From assembly GCA_017542915.1 (NCBI GenBank), contig JAFXWI010000009.1:1-55078 (forward strand): a stretch of 55,078 nucleotides of DNA. Direction: 5' to 3'. Shown piece after piece: positions 35,870 to 43,528 of this stretch (the first letter of the stretch is position 1; each line of letters starts with the position of its first letter). The position numbers and the translations under genes were made by a program. The notes beneath the pieces were generated by a model. It searched no databases and was not told the DNA's origin. It saw only the letters and a program-made list of their open reading frames with translations. The DNA comes from Paludibacteraceae bacterium (GTDB lineage: Bacteria; Bacteroidota; Bacteroidia; Bacteroidales; Paludibacteraceae).

Positions 35870-36304
35870 ATGGCAAAAGTAACATTTGTTGATGGAATAG
35901 ATACAGTGCGTGGAGCGCTGGATAGTGTAAAAGAAGGTCAGGCTAATCGTGCGCGATTGGTTTGCAAGTGGCATGACTGGGGAGAGAAATGGCATGACGC
36001 CGACGGGAGTAAGATTCATCTGGTGTATACCTACCATTTTCATGACGGTCCCTGGTCTGAGGGCGCGACGAAGAACCGCGAGATGATCAAAGCTGCGCTA
36101 CGCATGGCGCATGACATCGAGCGTGTGTGCCTGCATCCGGAGGAGTTCGGGGAAGAAGATATTGAGCAGGCGAGGATCTGGCAGCAAAAGTACGCGGAGT
36201 ATCTGGCGACGATCCCGAAAGGGAGTACACAGCACTATAAGTTCTTCGGCTGGATCTTCACTCAGATTTACAGGGGGATACGGAGTGAAAGAGTTAAGGA
36301 GTGA
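35870..36304 (+). CDS. Hypothetical protein
   Basis: 144 residues, starting MAKVTFVDGIDTVRGALDSV. The first ~18 residues have the MAKVTF...I..VxGAL pattern that I associate with small Bacteroidales accessory proteins. The rest (WHDWGEKWHDADG, YTYHFHDGPWSEGATKNREMI) is rich in His and Trp and not recognised. There is no signal peptide or membrane segment. It converges with the 36294 gene with an 11-bp overlap; both stop codons lie inside an 8-bp repeat. Its place next to a DUF3987 gene suggests an accessory element. Confidence 0.6.
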   Translation: MAKVTFVDGIDTVRGALDSVKEGQANRARLVCKWHDWGEKWHDADGSKIHLVYTYHFHDGPWSEGATKNREMIKAALRMAHDIERVCLHPEEFGEEDIEQARIWQQKYAEYLATIPKGSTQHYKFFGWIFTQIYRGIRSERVKE

Positions 36305-36306
36305 AA
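36283..36306. repeat. 8-bp array holding two convergent stop codons
   Basis: GAGTGAAA, GAGTTAAG, GAGTGAAA. The stops of the genes at 35870 (+) and 37448 (-) are both inside these 24 bp. Confidence 0.7.
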
Positions 36307-37448
36307 CGGAAGAAGCCCATAGACTCAAGCGCAATGACTTCGTCTCGCACATCTGGTGTGTAGCGCCCGTGTTCGCGCATGGCGCGCCGGAATTGCGAGG
36401 CGTTGTTGCGCTCGGTATAATCGATTTTGAGATGCTCGCTGAGCCATTGGCGCATGTCGGGATCGGAACATTTGCGGCGGATATAACCGAGTTGGCGCAT
36501 GGCATATACGGCAGCGGTGAGATCCCGAAAATGGGCAGGATGCTGCTCGGCGAGCTGGAGATGGTAGAGGAGATGTTCTTGGACCTCCGGAGGCACATCA
36601 TCCGCCCAGAAACGGAGCTCTTTCTTAGGCAGGAGACGGTCGGAGAGGAAAAGAGTCCACTCCTTTTGCCATCGGAGCCAGTCTTGCTTTTCGGAAGCGT
36701 CCAATTGGTCTATCTCATCGGACAGGAACGCCCAGTCGGTTTCTTGTGAGAAGATATATTTGCGGTCGGCATAGGTGATCTTCGCACCGGGCATCTCCTG
36801 CTTCATCGCCACATATTCGTCGGAGAGCCAAAGGAGGTAGCGCTCCATGATGTCGGCGGCTTTCTCACCTTCGAAAAAGAAGGTGGGTTTTTCCGTCTCG
36901 TTCGGCATATCCGCCAGCTGGATAACCATCAGAGCATCTGTCCAATCGGTATGGAGCAAACGCTGGCGACGTGTCTCAACGCGGGCAGCATCGATGAGCC
37001 ATTGGGCGAAAGGCATTTTCCAAGGCATCGGGACCCATATATGTTCGCCAAAAAGCTCCAACACCAGCCGGTGCATGTAAGCCACCAAGAGTTCTATCGC
37101 GAGGTTGAGGAGGCGGATATTAGGGCAGAGTTCGACAAGGGAGTGCTTTCCGTCAACGAGCTGGACGTAGTTATCGCGCAGTTGGTTGAGTTCGGCAGAG
37201 AGATAGCCCCAGTCTTCGCGCCTCACCTCTTTCTCATAGCGGGTAAAGAACGCCTCCCGCTGCTCGTCCGTATCGAGCACAATCCCCCGCGCATCGCCTT
37301 CGTCGGTATCGATGAGGAGGGCTGCTAAAATAGCCGCAGCGAGGATACCGCGCAACTCGATGGGGTCGCTATCTGCGGCCGTATAGAAGAGCGTGTGGTT
37401 CTCGTAGCGCGTACGCGCATCAATAGTATAGTTATCTAGTAGGTGCAT
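36294..37448 (-). CDS. Hypothetical protein
   Basis: A 384-residue, mostly helical, soluble protein. It has no signal peptide and is rich in Trp and charged residues. The C-terminal ~60 residues (CSDPDMRQWLSEHLKIDYTE, NNASQFRRAMREHGRY) look like a small helical domain reminiscent of Bacteroidales mobile-element proteins, perhaps DUF6043-like, but this is a memory-based guess. It is downstream of the AAA_14 and DUF3737 genes and probably cotranscribed with them, separated from DUF3737 by a GGATTAGA array. Confidence 0.6.
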   Translation of the reverse strand: MHLLDNYTIDARTRYENHTLFYTAADSDPIELRGILAAAILAALLIDTDEGDARGIVLDTDEQREAFFTRYEKEVRREDWGYLSAELNQLRDNYVQLVDGKHSLVELCPNIRLLNLAIELLVAYMHRLVLELFGEHIWVPMPWKMPFAQWLIDAARVETRRQRLLHTDWTDALMVIQLADMPNETEKPTFFFEGEKAADIMERYLLWLSDEYVAMKQEMPGAKITYADRKYIFSQETDWAFLSDEIDQLDASEKQDWLRWQKEWTLFLSDRLLPKKELRFWADDVPPEVQEHLLYHLQLAEQHPAHFRDLTAAVYAMRQLGYIRRKCSDPDMRQWLSEHLKIDYTERNNASQFRRAMREHGRYTPDVRDEVIALESMGFFRFTP

Positions 37449-37453
37449 GGTTT

Positions 37454-37477
37454 GGATTAGAGGATTAGAGGATTAAG
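37454..37477 (-). repeat. 8-bp array at the DUF3737 stop codon
   Basis: GGATTAGA, GGATTAGA, GGATTAAG. The last unit supplies the DUF3737 stop codon (37473-37475). Confidence 0.75.
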
Positions 37478-38261
37478 GGGTGACCTGTGATATTTCAGAG
37501 CCGGGGAGGGGATCGACGATAGAGGTGATTTCGCCGAGGATGGTAGCCCGAACAGATGATTTCTCAAACGCACGATCGGCATCGGGTGCGAAAGAGCAAT
37601 CCTCTAAAACGAGATTTTCAGCATAGCAAAGGGGCTGGGTGCCAGAGATGTGGCAACGGACGAGGCGGAGGTTTTTGGAGTACCATCCGAGATATTCGCT
37701 TGTGATTTCCGAATCGTAGATAGTGCAGTTCTCGCTATTCCAGAAAGCGTCTTTGGTATCGAGGATAGCATTGTGAATCTCGAGATTACGGGCGTACTGG
37801 AAGGTGTATTTGCCGACGAGGTTCAGATTTCGGATAGAGAGATCGCGAGAGTGCATAAAGGCGTAAGTAGCCTGCTCGATTTGGAGGTCGGAGATCTCGC
37901 CGGAACGGCAGTACCAGAAGGCTTCCGCACCGTCGGTCATCTTGATTCGCTCAAGGGTCAGGCGGTCTATCTCGCGAAAGACTTTGGGCGCATCAATGAG
38001 GCAGTCGAAGAGCCTCAGATCGCGGCAGTACCAGAGCGGCGCGCGATCGGACGGCGCGAAATAGCAATTGCGACAGGTGACGTCCTCACACTCCCAGATG
38101 ACGTACATGCCCTCGAAACGGCAATCGACGGCCTCTATCCGCCGCGATTCCTTCAATCCCGACTCGCCTTCACCTATTCGCACATGTTCTATGCGCAAAT
38201 CACGCGATTCGTAGAGCGGTCTTTCGCCGTCAAAATATTGATCTTTGATAGTCATACTCAT
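37473..38261 (-). CDS. DUF3737-family right-handed beta-helix protein
   Basis: 262 residues. Repeating coils of ~20 residues with the pattern CRDLRLFDCLID, SRDLSIRNLNLVG, ARNLEIHNAILDT and SKNLRLVRCHIS build a parallel beta-helix. YFDGERPLYESRDLRIEHVRIGEGESGLKE is the standard start of DUF3737. The function of the family is unknown; members are common in gut Bacteroidetes and Firmicutes. There is no signal peptide, so it is probably cytoplasmic. ATG 38261 or 38255 (MTIKDQYF) could be the start. The gene is between AAA_14 and the 36294 gene in a probable three-gene unit. Confidence 0.8.
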   Translation of the reverse strand: MSMTIKDQYFDGERPLYESRDLRIEHVRIGEGESGLKESRRIEAVDCRFEGMYVIWECEDVTCRNCYFAPSDRAPLWYCRDLRLFDCLIDAPKVFREIDRLTLERIKMTDGAEAFWYCRSGEISDLQIEQATYAFMHSRDLSIRNLNLVGKYTFQYARNLEIHNAILDTKDAFWNSENCTIYDSEITSEYLGWYSKNLRLVRCHISGTQPLCYAENLVLEDCSFAPDADRAFEKSSVRATILGEITSIVDPLPGSEISQVTP

Positions 38262-38266
38262 GTTCG

Positions 38267-38301
38267 AGTTAGTGATTTTCGATTAGTGATTAGGGAATTT
38301 A
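38267..38301 (-). repeat. 7-bp array at the AAA_14 stop codon
   Basis: Units GATTTTC, GATTAGT, GATTAGG and GAATTTA from 38274, preceded by a partial one. The stop codon of the upstream ATPase gene (38299-38301) is inside. Confidence 0.7.
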
Positions 38302-39471
38302 ATACATCAACCCAAACGCCCACAACGGTATGATCTGGTTCGCCGCATACTCTATCTCATCCCGCACCACATACCCGTTCGCCACTTCAGATATCTGCTT
38401 CTTCCCTTTCTTCTTGCCTCCAACCTCAAACGTGTATTCTCCCACGCTAAAATCGCTCACACGCGACGATATCACATCATACGTCACATGCAGCTGGTTA
38501 TAGAAAAACGTCTCTCGCACATTGCCAATCTCCGCTTTCTCTCCTACTAGCGTGTATTGGATATTCGTATTATTGAGGTACACTTTATCCACTTTGCCCA
38601 ATCCACGCATACCTCCCGTGTCGTCACGCAGCTGACCAATCATCTCCGCTTTCTCCATGAATAGCAGGTAACTCGGCACGTCGTTCCTACTGATATGCAG
38701 TTCATTGGCCAACGCTTGCGATTCCGGCTTGTAGGGTGCATTCTGCGCCACAATCGATAACATCTGCCGTAACTTCCTTCCTGTCGCAGGACTCATTTTT
38801 GCGTAATGTGGAATATCCGACTCCATCGTCTGACGGATCACGTTCTGCATACGTTCCTGAAAATCGCCTTCTAACGAGAACGGATAATACCCGCCTCGCA
38901 AGTATTGCCGGAACAACGGCAGAGGATGCGGCAATGCCTTTGGCTGTGCTTTTCCTGCTAATATCTCCTCCAAACTGTACACCGGCACATCTATCTTGTG
39001 CACCAGCTTCAGGTATTCCCGGAACGACATGCCATGCAGATGCCGCATGATCACACGTCGACTCAAATCAGCCTCTCCGTCCAGTAAATCCAGTATCGAC
39101 GAACCGGTGATGAACACTTTCAATGCCGGATGCGTGTCGTATATCTGTTTTATCTCGCGACTCCATCCGTCGTATTTGTGGATCTCATCGATGTACAGAT
39201 GATCACCACCTTCCTTCACAAACTCATCGGCCAACTCAATCAGCGTGTGAACTGTGAAATAACTATGATCGGCAGACACGTACAGACTATGCTCTTCCGG
39301 AGTCTCAATGATATGTTGCTTCACCATCGTACTCTTACCAACACCTCTTCCGCCTAATAGGCATTGTAGGCGTTTGTTCCAATCCATCTGGTTGTACAGA
39401 TACCGCTTGAAATCTACCGATGTCAAGTCCAATTGCTCCTTCATGTACTGCAATAATGATGCGTCTATCAT
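38299..39471 (-). CDS. AAA_14/DUF4143 ATPase
   Basis: A 390-residue AAA+ ATPase. Walker A is GGRGVGKSTMV (about residues 38-48), Walker B is HLYIDEIHKY, and the arginine-sensor region is VFITGSSILDLL. The C-terminal part (NTNIQYTLVGEKAEIGNVRETFFYNQL, then VGGKKKGKKQI) is the DUF4143 nuclease-like domain. This family is abundant in Bacteroidales. Its function is unclear, with suggestions ranging from defence to plasmid-like selfish genes. The promoter region holds two copies of a palindromic 18-bp operator, which implies tight control, perhaps by the protein itself. Confidence 0.85.
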   Translation of the reverse strand: MIDASLLQYMKEQLDLTSVDFKRYLYNQMDWNKRLQCLLGGRGVGKSTMVKQHIIETPEEHSLYVSADHSYFTVHTLIELADEFVKEGGDHLYIDEIHKYDGWSREIKQIYDTHPALKVFITGSSILDLLDGEADLSRRVIMRHLHGMSFREYLKLVHKIDVPVYSLEEILAGKAQPKALPHPLPLFRQYLRGGYYPFSLEGDFQERMQNVIRQTMESDIPHYAKMSPATGRKLRQMLSIVAQNAPYKPESQALANELHISRNDVPSYLLFMEKAEMIGQLRDDTGGMRGLGKVDKVYLNNTNIQYTLVGEKAEIGNVRETFFYNQLHVTYDVISSRVSDFSVGEYTFEVGGKKKGKKQISEVANGYVVRDEIEYAANQIIPLWAFGLMY

Positions 39472-39489
39472 AGCTTTATTTGTTTAATT

Positions 39490-39540
39490 TGCACTTTCTA
39501 CGGTGCACATTTTTATGTTTCATGCACTTTTCACGGTGCA
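39490..39540 (-). promoter_or_regulatory. Two-copy operator upstream of the AAA_14 ATPase
   Basis: TGCACTTTCTACGGTGCA (39490-39507) and TGCACTTTTCACGGTGCA (39523-39540) are 18-bp sites with TGCAC/GTGCA ends. Their starts are 33 bp apart (about three helical turns). The second overlaps the -7 box. This is a classic repressor arrangement. Confidence 0.6.
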
Positions 39541-39570
39541 AAATTACTTCTTTTTTTTGAAATATGCAAG
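39539..39570 (-). promoter_or_regulatory. Promoter of the AAA_14 unit
   Basis: Minus strand CTTG (39570-39567), 20-bp spacer with an A8 tract, TAATTTTG (39546-39539). The operator copy at 39523-39540 covers the expected transcription start. Confidence 0.75.
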
Positions 39571-39667
39571 TTTTTCTGCCAAAAATCTTTCATTCGCTTG
39601 CATATTTATAGATTTTGATAGGTTAAGAGAAGTATTTTTTGATATTTTTTGGCGATTTTGGGCCGAA

Positions 39668-41197
39668 TCACTTATACAAATACCGTTTGAGGGTTTGTTT
39701 TTCGGTTCTTTGCAGCGGTGTATCTGTTACCTCGACATCATATAGCTGGCTGAAGAGGGGTAACTGGGGATTTACGGCGCGGAGGATAGAAAGCCTCACC
39801 CTATCCCTCCCCTGAAGGGAAGGGGACGAGAGCACCGCAATCGCCACTAACCTCCCATCTCGGGCAAGGACGATGGATTCGGAGACTTCGGGCAGGGCAT
39901 TAATGAGGGATTCGATATTATCCGGACGGATGTTCTCGCCGTTGGGAAGAACGATGATGTCCTGCTCCAAGCGGCCTTCGACATAGAGGTAGCCGTCCTC
40001 GTCCAGATGGCCTTTGTCGCCGGTATGAAGCCAACCGTCGGAGTCAATCTTCGCGGCTGTGGCTTCGGGGTCTTTATAGTATCCGAGCATGACGTTCTCG
40101 CCTTTGACAAGGATCTCGCCGGCAGGAGAGATACGAGCGGTCATGCCAGAAACGATTTTACCGCATGTCCCTAAACGATGTTGTTTATATGGAGATATGC
40201 TAATACTCGCCCCTGTCTCGGTCTGACCATATATCAACGATAGAGGAATTTTTGAATCAATAATTTTTTTTTCAATATTTTTCTCAATTTTAGAGCCCCC
40301 TATAAAAATCAATTTACAACTTGTGAATAAAGCTTCGAGAATATCGTCTTTTCTAGAATTGGAGTCTTTGGCAAAGATTGTAGGAACCGACACAAACATA
40401 TATGGAGATATTTTTTTAATACCATTTATAATATTGTGAATGGTAATTGCCTCTTGCAAAATATGAATATTTTTTCCAAAAGAAAGTTGAGATAACATAT
40501 CACCTATTAAGCCAGCCATATGTGTAAATGGGAGGAAAGATAAAAATGCAGTATTGCATTCTTGAGGATACAATAAAAATGCCTGATAAACGTTGTTACT
40601 TACATTAGCATAGCTTAACATCACCCCTTTGGCGCTTCCTGTTGACCCAGAAGTAAAGCATATCATTGCCAATTCATCGGGGGCAGAGATTGGGAAGGAG
40701 ATGTCTCGGTCTTCTCTCGGTTGTCTCTCGGTCATCGCTCGGTCAGAGTGTCCTTTCAATATTGACCAATCTATAAGAGAAATCACTTTTTCCACCTGCG
40801 GCAAGTTATTCTCTTCCAGTTCGTTCCATAGTCCGTTGTCGGAAAAGAGGGCTTTGGCATCGGAGAAATCGACCAGACGGGCTATCTCGTCCGGCATAAG
40901 CGAGTGCATGACAGTAACAGAGACACCCTGCATCTTAGCGATGGCAAGATAGGCGATGACCCAATGCGCAGAGTTAGCTCCGCAGATGGCTATATGGTCG
41001 CCCTTCTTCAGACCAAGAGAGGTGAGTAACTCCGCCACACGGCAGAGTTCTGCGTACATCTCGCCGTAGGTATAGTGATTACCACGCGAGGTATCTTGGG
41101 CAGAACCGTCCTCCGTGAGATAGAAATCCGTGAGGGCGGGAGCTTCCCAGTTATTGCGGATTGTTTCCGCAAGGATATTTAAGTAGTTTTCAGTCAT
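39668..41197 (-). CDS. AMP-dependent acyl-CoA/acyl-ACP ligase
   Basis: A 509-residue ANL-superfamily enzyme. Motifs are CFTSGSTGSAKGVMLSYANV (A3), LIYGQTETGASI (A5), and GWLHTGDKGHLDEDGYLYVEGR (A7/A8). The C-terminal catalytic lysine is probably in TEKQTLKRYLYK. It activates a carboxylic acid as acyl-AMP for transfer to CoA or to the ACP encoded two genes upstream. The codons for HSDRAMTERQPREDRD come from an 11-bp array (40705-40748). The C-terminus carries a GC-rich palindromic stretch near 39800. It is the last gene of the FabG-KS-ACP unit. Confidence 0.85.
   Translation of the reverse strand: MTENYLNILAETIRNNWEAPALTDFYLTEDGSAQDTSRGNHYTYGEMYAELCRVAELLTSLGLKKGDHIAICGANSAHWVIAYLAIAKMQGVSVTVMHSLMPDEIARLVDFSDAKALFSDNGLWNELEENNLPQVEKVISLIDWSILKGHSDRAMTERQPREDRDISFPISAPDELAMICFTSGSTGSAKGVMLSYANVSNNVYQAFLLYPQECNTAFLSFLPFTHMAGLIGDMLSQLSFGKNIHILQEAITIHNIINGIKKISPYMFVSVPTIFAKDSNSRKDDILEALFTSCKLIFIGGSKIEKNIEKKIIDSKIPLSLIYGQTETGASISISPYKQHRLGTCGKIVSGMTARISPAGEILVKGENVMLGYYKDPEATAAKIDSDGWLHTGDKGHLDEDGYLYVEGRLEQDIIVLPNGENIRPDNIESLINALPEVSESIVLARDGRLVAIAVLSSPSLQGRDRVRLSILRAVNPQLPLFSQLYDVEVTDTPLQRTEKQTLKRYLYK
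40705..40748 (-). repeat. 11-bp array inside the ligase gene
   Basis: CTCGGT recurs every 11 bp four times (units CTCGGTCTTCT, CTCGGTTGTCT, CTCGGTCATCG, CTCGGTCAGAG). It is in frame, in a charged loop. Confidence 0.8.
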
Positions 41198-41217
41198 AGG
41201 CGATTAAGGGGGTGTCT

Positions 41218-41262
41218 CACTAGACGCACTAGTCTCACTAGATGGACTAGCCTATCTAGTAC
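41218..41262 (-). repeat. 9-bp CTAG array at the four-helix gene stop
   Basis: Five nonamers with CTAG at a fixed place (CACTAGACG, CACTAGTCT, CACTAGATG, then GACTAGCCT and ATCTAGTAC). The stop codon of the four-helix gene (41256-41258) is in the last one. Confidence 0.85.
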
Positions 41263-41897
41263 TCTATTCCGTGGGATTGGAGGATGTTTTGCAGGCGGAG
41301 AACTTCGCGTTCAAGGAACTCAAGGCGCTCCTTCTCGGCTTGCCGGTAGCCGGTACGAGCCGCGTGCATGCGCTCTTTGATGCCTCCCTCTTTGACAAAC
41401 TGCTCTTCCAACTGGTGCAAATAGGTGGTCATCATCTTGTCCACCATGTGGCACAGAGTTAGTGCCAGATTGCAAAACTCCTCATCGGAGATCTTGTTTA
41501 TTAGTTCTTTATATTCGTCAAACGTATTATGCTGGCGGCAAAAAGTCAGCATATCTCCATACCGGGCATGCGATTTGTCCCACCGGCTCAGATTCTTCCT
41601 GTTGAGATAATCATTATAGTCCCGCTGCAACTCCTGAATACTCGACCGCGCCACATTGAGCAGATTGATCTCCATCTGCGTACTGGTCATACCATCCTCC
41701 GATCCCTCAACTATATTCTGCTTGCCGCTCCTGCTCGCCTGAACCATCTGGTCCACCGTGCGGTCGCCATGCTTATGCAAGAAACGTTCGCAGAATATGA
41801 CGGTCATCTGGAAGAGCGCATCGGATTTCTGGTAGAAATAGAGGTTTTTCCAGTTGGCAGTCCGGCGAAGAACGGTATTATAGGTGTTGTATTCCAT
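41256..41897 (-). CDS. Four-helix-bundle (23S-IVS-type) protein with C-terminal extension
   Basis: 213 residues. Residues ~15-150 match the four-helix-bundle family first seen as 23S rRNA intervening-sequence proteins (NLYFYQKSDALFQMTVIFCERF, ASRSGKQNIVEGSEDG, EINLLNVARSSIQELQRDY). The C-terminal helical suffix (EKERLEFLEREVLRLQNIL) resembles the form with a suffix domain. The family function is unknown, with RNA binding suggested. It lies between an ACP and an acyl ligase gene with short spacers, an unexpected partner for lipid enzymes. Confidence 0.8.
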   Translation of the reverse strand: MEYNTYNTVLRRTANWKNLYFYQKSDALFQMTVIFCERFLHKHGDRTVDQMVQASRSGKQNIVEGSEDGMTSTQMEINLLNVARSSIQELQRDYNDYLNRKNLSRWDKSHARYGDMLTFCRQHNTFDEYKELINKISDEEFCNLALTLCHMVDKMMTTYLHQLEEQFVKEGGIKERMHAARTGYRQAEKERLEFLEREVLRLQNILQSHGIEY

Positions 41898-41920
41898 AGG
41901 ATGTATTTTTGATAGTCGGA

Positions 41921-42160
41921 CTAGATATTTCTAGCTATATAGTCGTAGAGATCCTGAAGGGTTACGAGGGTTTTGATGGCGCCACGTTCGGGTTGGAAGC
42001 CGAAGGTGCGTTTGATAAAGATAGCAGTCTCTACGGCATCGAGGGATGTCATACCGAGGTCGCGCTTGAGTTCTGCTTCAGGAGTAATGGCGGATGGCTC
42101 ATACTCCAGACGGTCAGTTAGAAAGGCTTTTACCTTTTCTTGAATTTCTTGAGTTGTCAT
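41921..42160 (-). CDS. Acyl carrier protein
   Basis: 79 residues, the normal ACP size. The phosphopantetheine attachment is Ser39 in LGMTSLDAVET, where Thr replaces the usual Asp before Ser. It carries acyl intermediates for the neighbouring KS and FabG. It is separated from the KS gene by a CTAG nonamer array, and starts in a row of same-strand biosynthetic genes. Confidence 0.9.
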   Translation of the reverse strand: MTTQEIQEKVKAFLTDRLEYEPSAITPEAELKRDLGMTSLDAVETAIFIKRTFGFQPERGAIKTLVTLQDLYDYIARNI

Positions 42161-42183
42161 ACTATTTACGTTTATTATTTATT

Positions 42184-42237
42184 TTCTAGAGAGACTAGAC
42201 GCTCTAGAGAGACTAGATATTCTAGATAGACTAGATC
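42184..42237 (-). repeat. 9-bp CTAG array between KS and ACP genes
   Basis: Six nonamers (TTCTAGAGA, GACTAGACG, CTCTAGAGA, then GACTAGATA, TTCTAGATA, GACTAGATC). The KS stop (42231-42233) is in the last unit. Confidence 0.85.
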
Positions 42238-43493
42238 TTCCTAAACACTAATGCACTATTTGTTCCGCCCATGCCGGAAGAGTTGGAAAGGACGGTGTTT
42301 ATAGGAGCAGAGACGGTTGCGGTGACGATATTGAGGGCTTTGGCTTCTTCGATCTTGTGTTCTAAGTTGATATTGGGTGCTACAAAACTATTCTGCATCA
42401 TAAGGATGGAATAGACTGCTTCGCTGGCTCCTGCCATCCAGCACTCATGTCCGGTCATCGACTTCGTCGAAGATATATATGGCCTAGAATTTCTAGTGCG
42501 GCTAGTAAGACTAGTGAGACTAGACCGACTAGAGGCAAATAATCGGGTGAGGGCTTTGGCTTCTTCGATGTCTCCCATAACCGTTGAGGTTCCATGGGCA
42601 TTGACATAGTCTATGTCGGATGGTCGCATGCCCGCATCGTCCAACGCACGCTTCATGGCGATATATTCCGCATCGGCAGAAGGCATGGAGATTTCGTCTG
42701 TACCATTAGATGAGAATCCATATCCGCACACTTCTGCCAAGATTGTTGCTCCGCGTGCTTTGGCATGCTCGTATTCTTCGAGCACCAGCGCCGCAGCTCC
42801 ACCGGAAGGAATCATACCGTCACGGTCTGTATCAAATGGGCGGGAGGCATGAATAGAGTCGTTATTACGGACAGATAGTGCTTCTGTAGCATCAATGGTG
42901 GCAGAGCTTCTTACGTCCACAGGACAAGATCCTCCAACAAGAATTGTATTCTGCATACCTGACCGAATCATCATGGCAGCTATACCTATGCCGTGAGTAC
43001 TACTTGCGCAGGCAGCTCCAATGCATAAATTGAGTCCTTTAAGATGGAAGATTGTGCTAATATTCATTGTTACGGATGATGTCAGGATTTGAAACAAAGC
43101 ATTGGGACCTATCATTTGTGAATCATGTTCTTCTTCCATGACCACATTATGCTCTATCTGATGGGTATTGCCATCATTACCGAAGATAATACCCACTTCA
43201 TTTTTACGCAGGTACTCATCTGATATGCCTGCTTGTTTAAATGCTTGGAGGGCCGCCATGTAGGCATACTCAGAATCTTCGGACATGGTTGCTCGAAATT
43301 TACGAGGGAGTAAAGGTTTTAAATCAGGACGAGGGACATTACCAACCAAACCGGATTGTAGCCCATACTCAATGCGTTTTGGATCAAAAATAATGCCGGA
43401 ACGACCTAGTCTTAGGCTCTCTGTTACTGCTTGCAAGTCCTGTCCCATGCAAGACCAAATACCCATTCCTGTTACTACTACGCGTCGATTCAT
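42231..43493 (-). CDS. Beta-ketoacyl-ACP synthase (FabF-like)
   Basis: A 420-residue condensing enzyme. The active-site Cys is about residue 162 in GAACASSTHG. The two histidines are in NAHGTSTVMGD and KSMTGHECWMAGASEAV. The context GHECWMAG differs from the usual GHxxGAAG, hinting at a specialised KS. It elongates ACP-bound acyl chains by two carbons. Between the two histidine motifs, a CTAG nonamer array of 54 bp (18 codons) is in frame and encodes Ser/Thr/Arg/Leu-rich SSRSSLTSLTSRT. A separate role from primary fatty-acid synthesis is inferred from the company of PSD and ligase genes. Confidence 0.9.
   Translation of the reverse strand: MNRRVVVTGMGIWSCMGQDLQAVTESLRLGRSGIIFDPKRIEYGLQSGLVGNVPRPDLKPLLPRKFRATMSEDSEYAYMAALQAFKQAGISDEYLRKNEVGIIFGNDGNTHQIEHNVVMEEEHDSQMIGPNALFQILTSSVTMNISTIFHLKGLNLCIGAACASSTHGIGIAAMMIRSGMQNTILVGGSCPVDVRSSATIDATEALSVRNNDSIHASRPFDTDRDGMIPSGGAAALVLEEYEHAKARGATILAEVCGYGFSSNGTDEISMPSADAEYIAMKRALDDAGMRPSDIDYVNAHGTSTVMGDIEEAKALTRLFASSRSSLTSLTSRTRNSRPYISSTKSMTGHECWMAGASEAVYSILMMQNSFVAPNINLEHKIEEAKALNIVTATVSAPINTVLSNSSGMGGTNSALVFRKI
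42482..42535 (-). repeat. 9-bp CTAG array inside the KS gene
   Basis: Six nonamers (for example TTCTAGTGC, GGCTAGTAA, GACTAGTGA). The 54 bp equal 18 codons, so the frame is kept and a three-residue peptide repeat results. Confidence 0.9.
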
Positions 43494-43528
43494 TTACGAT
43501 TTGTCATTTACAATTTACCATTTATCGT
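43494..43528 (-). repeat. 7-bp array between fabG and KS genes
   Basis: Five perfect-period heptamers on the plus strand (TTACGAT, TTGTCAT, TTACAAT, TTACCAT, TTATCGT) fill the entire gap from the FabG stop to the KS start. Confidence 0.85.

Noticed and set aside
39797..39826. GC-rich palindrome near the end of the ligase gene as a terminator
   Set aside because: It is inside the coding frame, more than 100 bp before the stop, and is not followed by a T-run in the direction of transcription.
41218..42535. CRISPR array
   Set aside because: Units of 7-11 bp with no spacers and no cas genes; these are simple tandem arrays.
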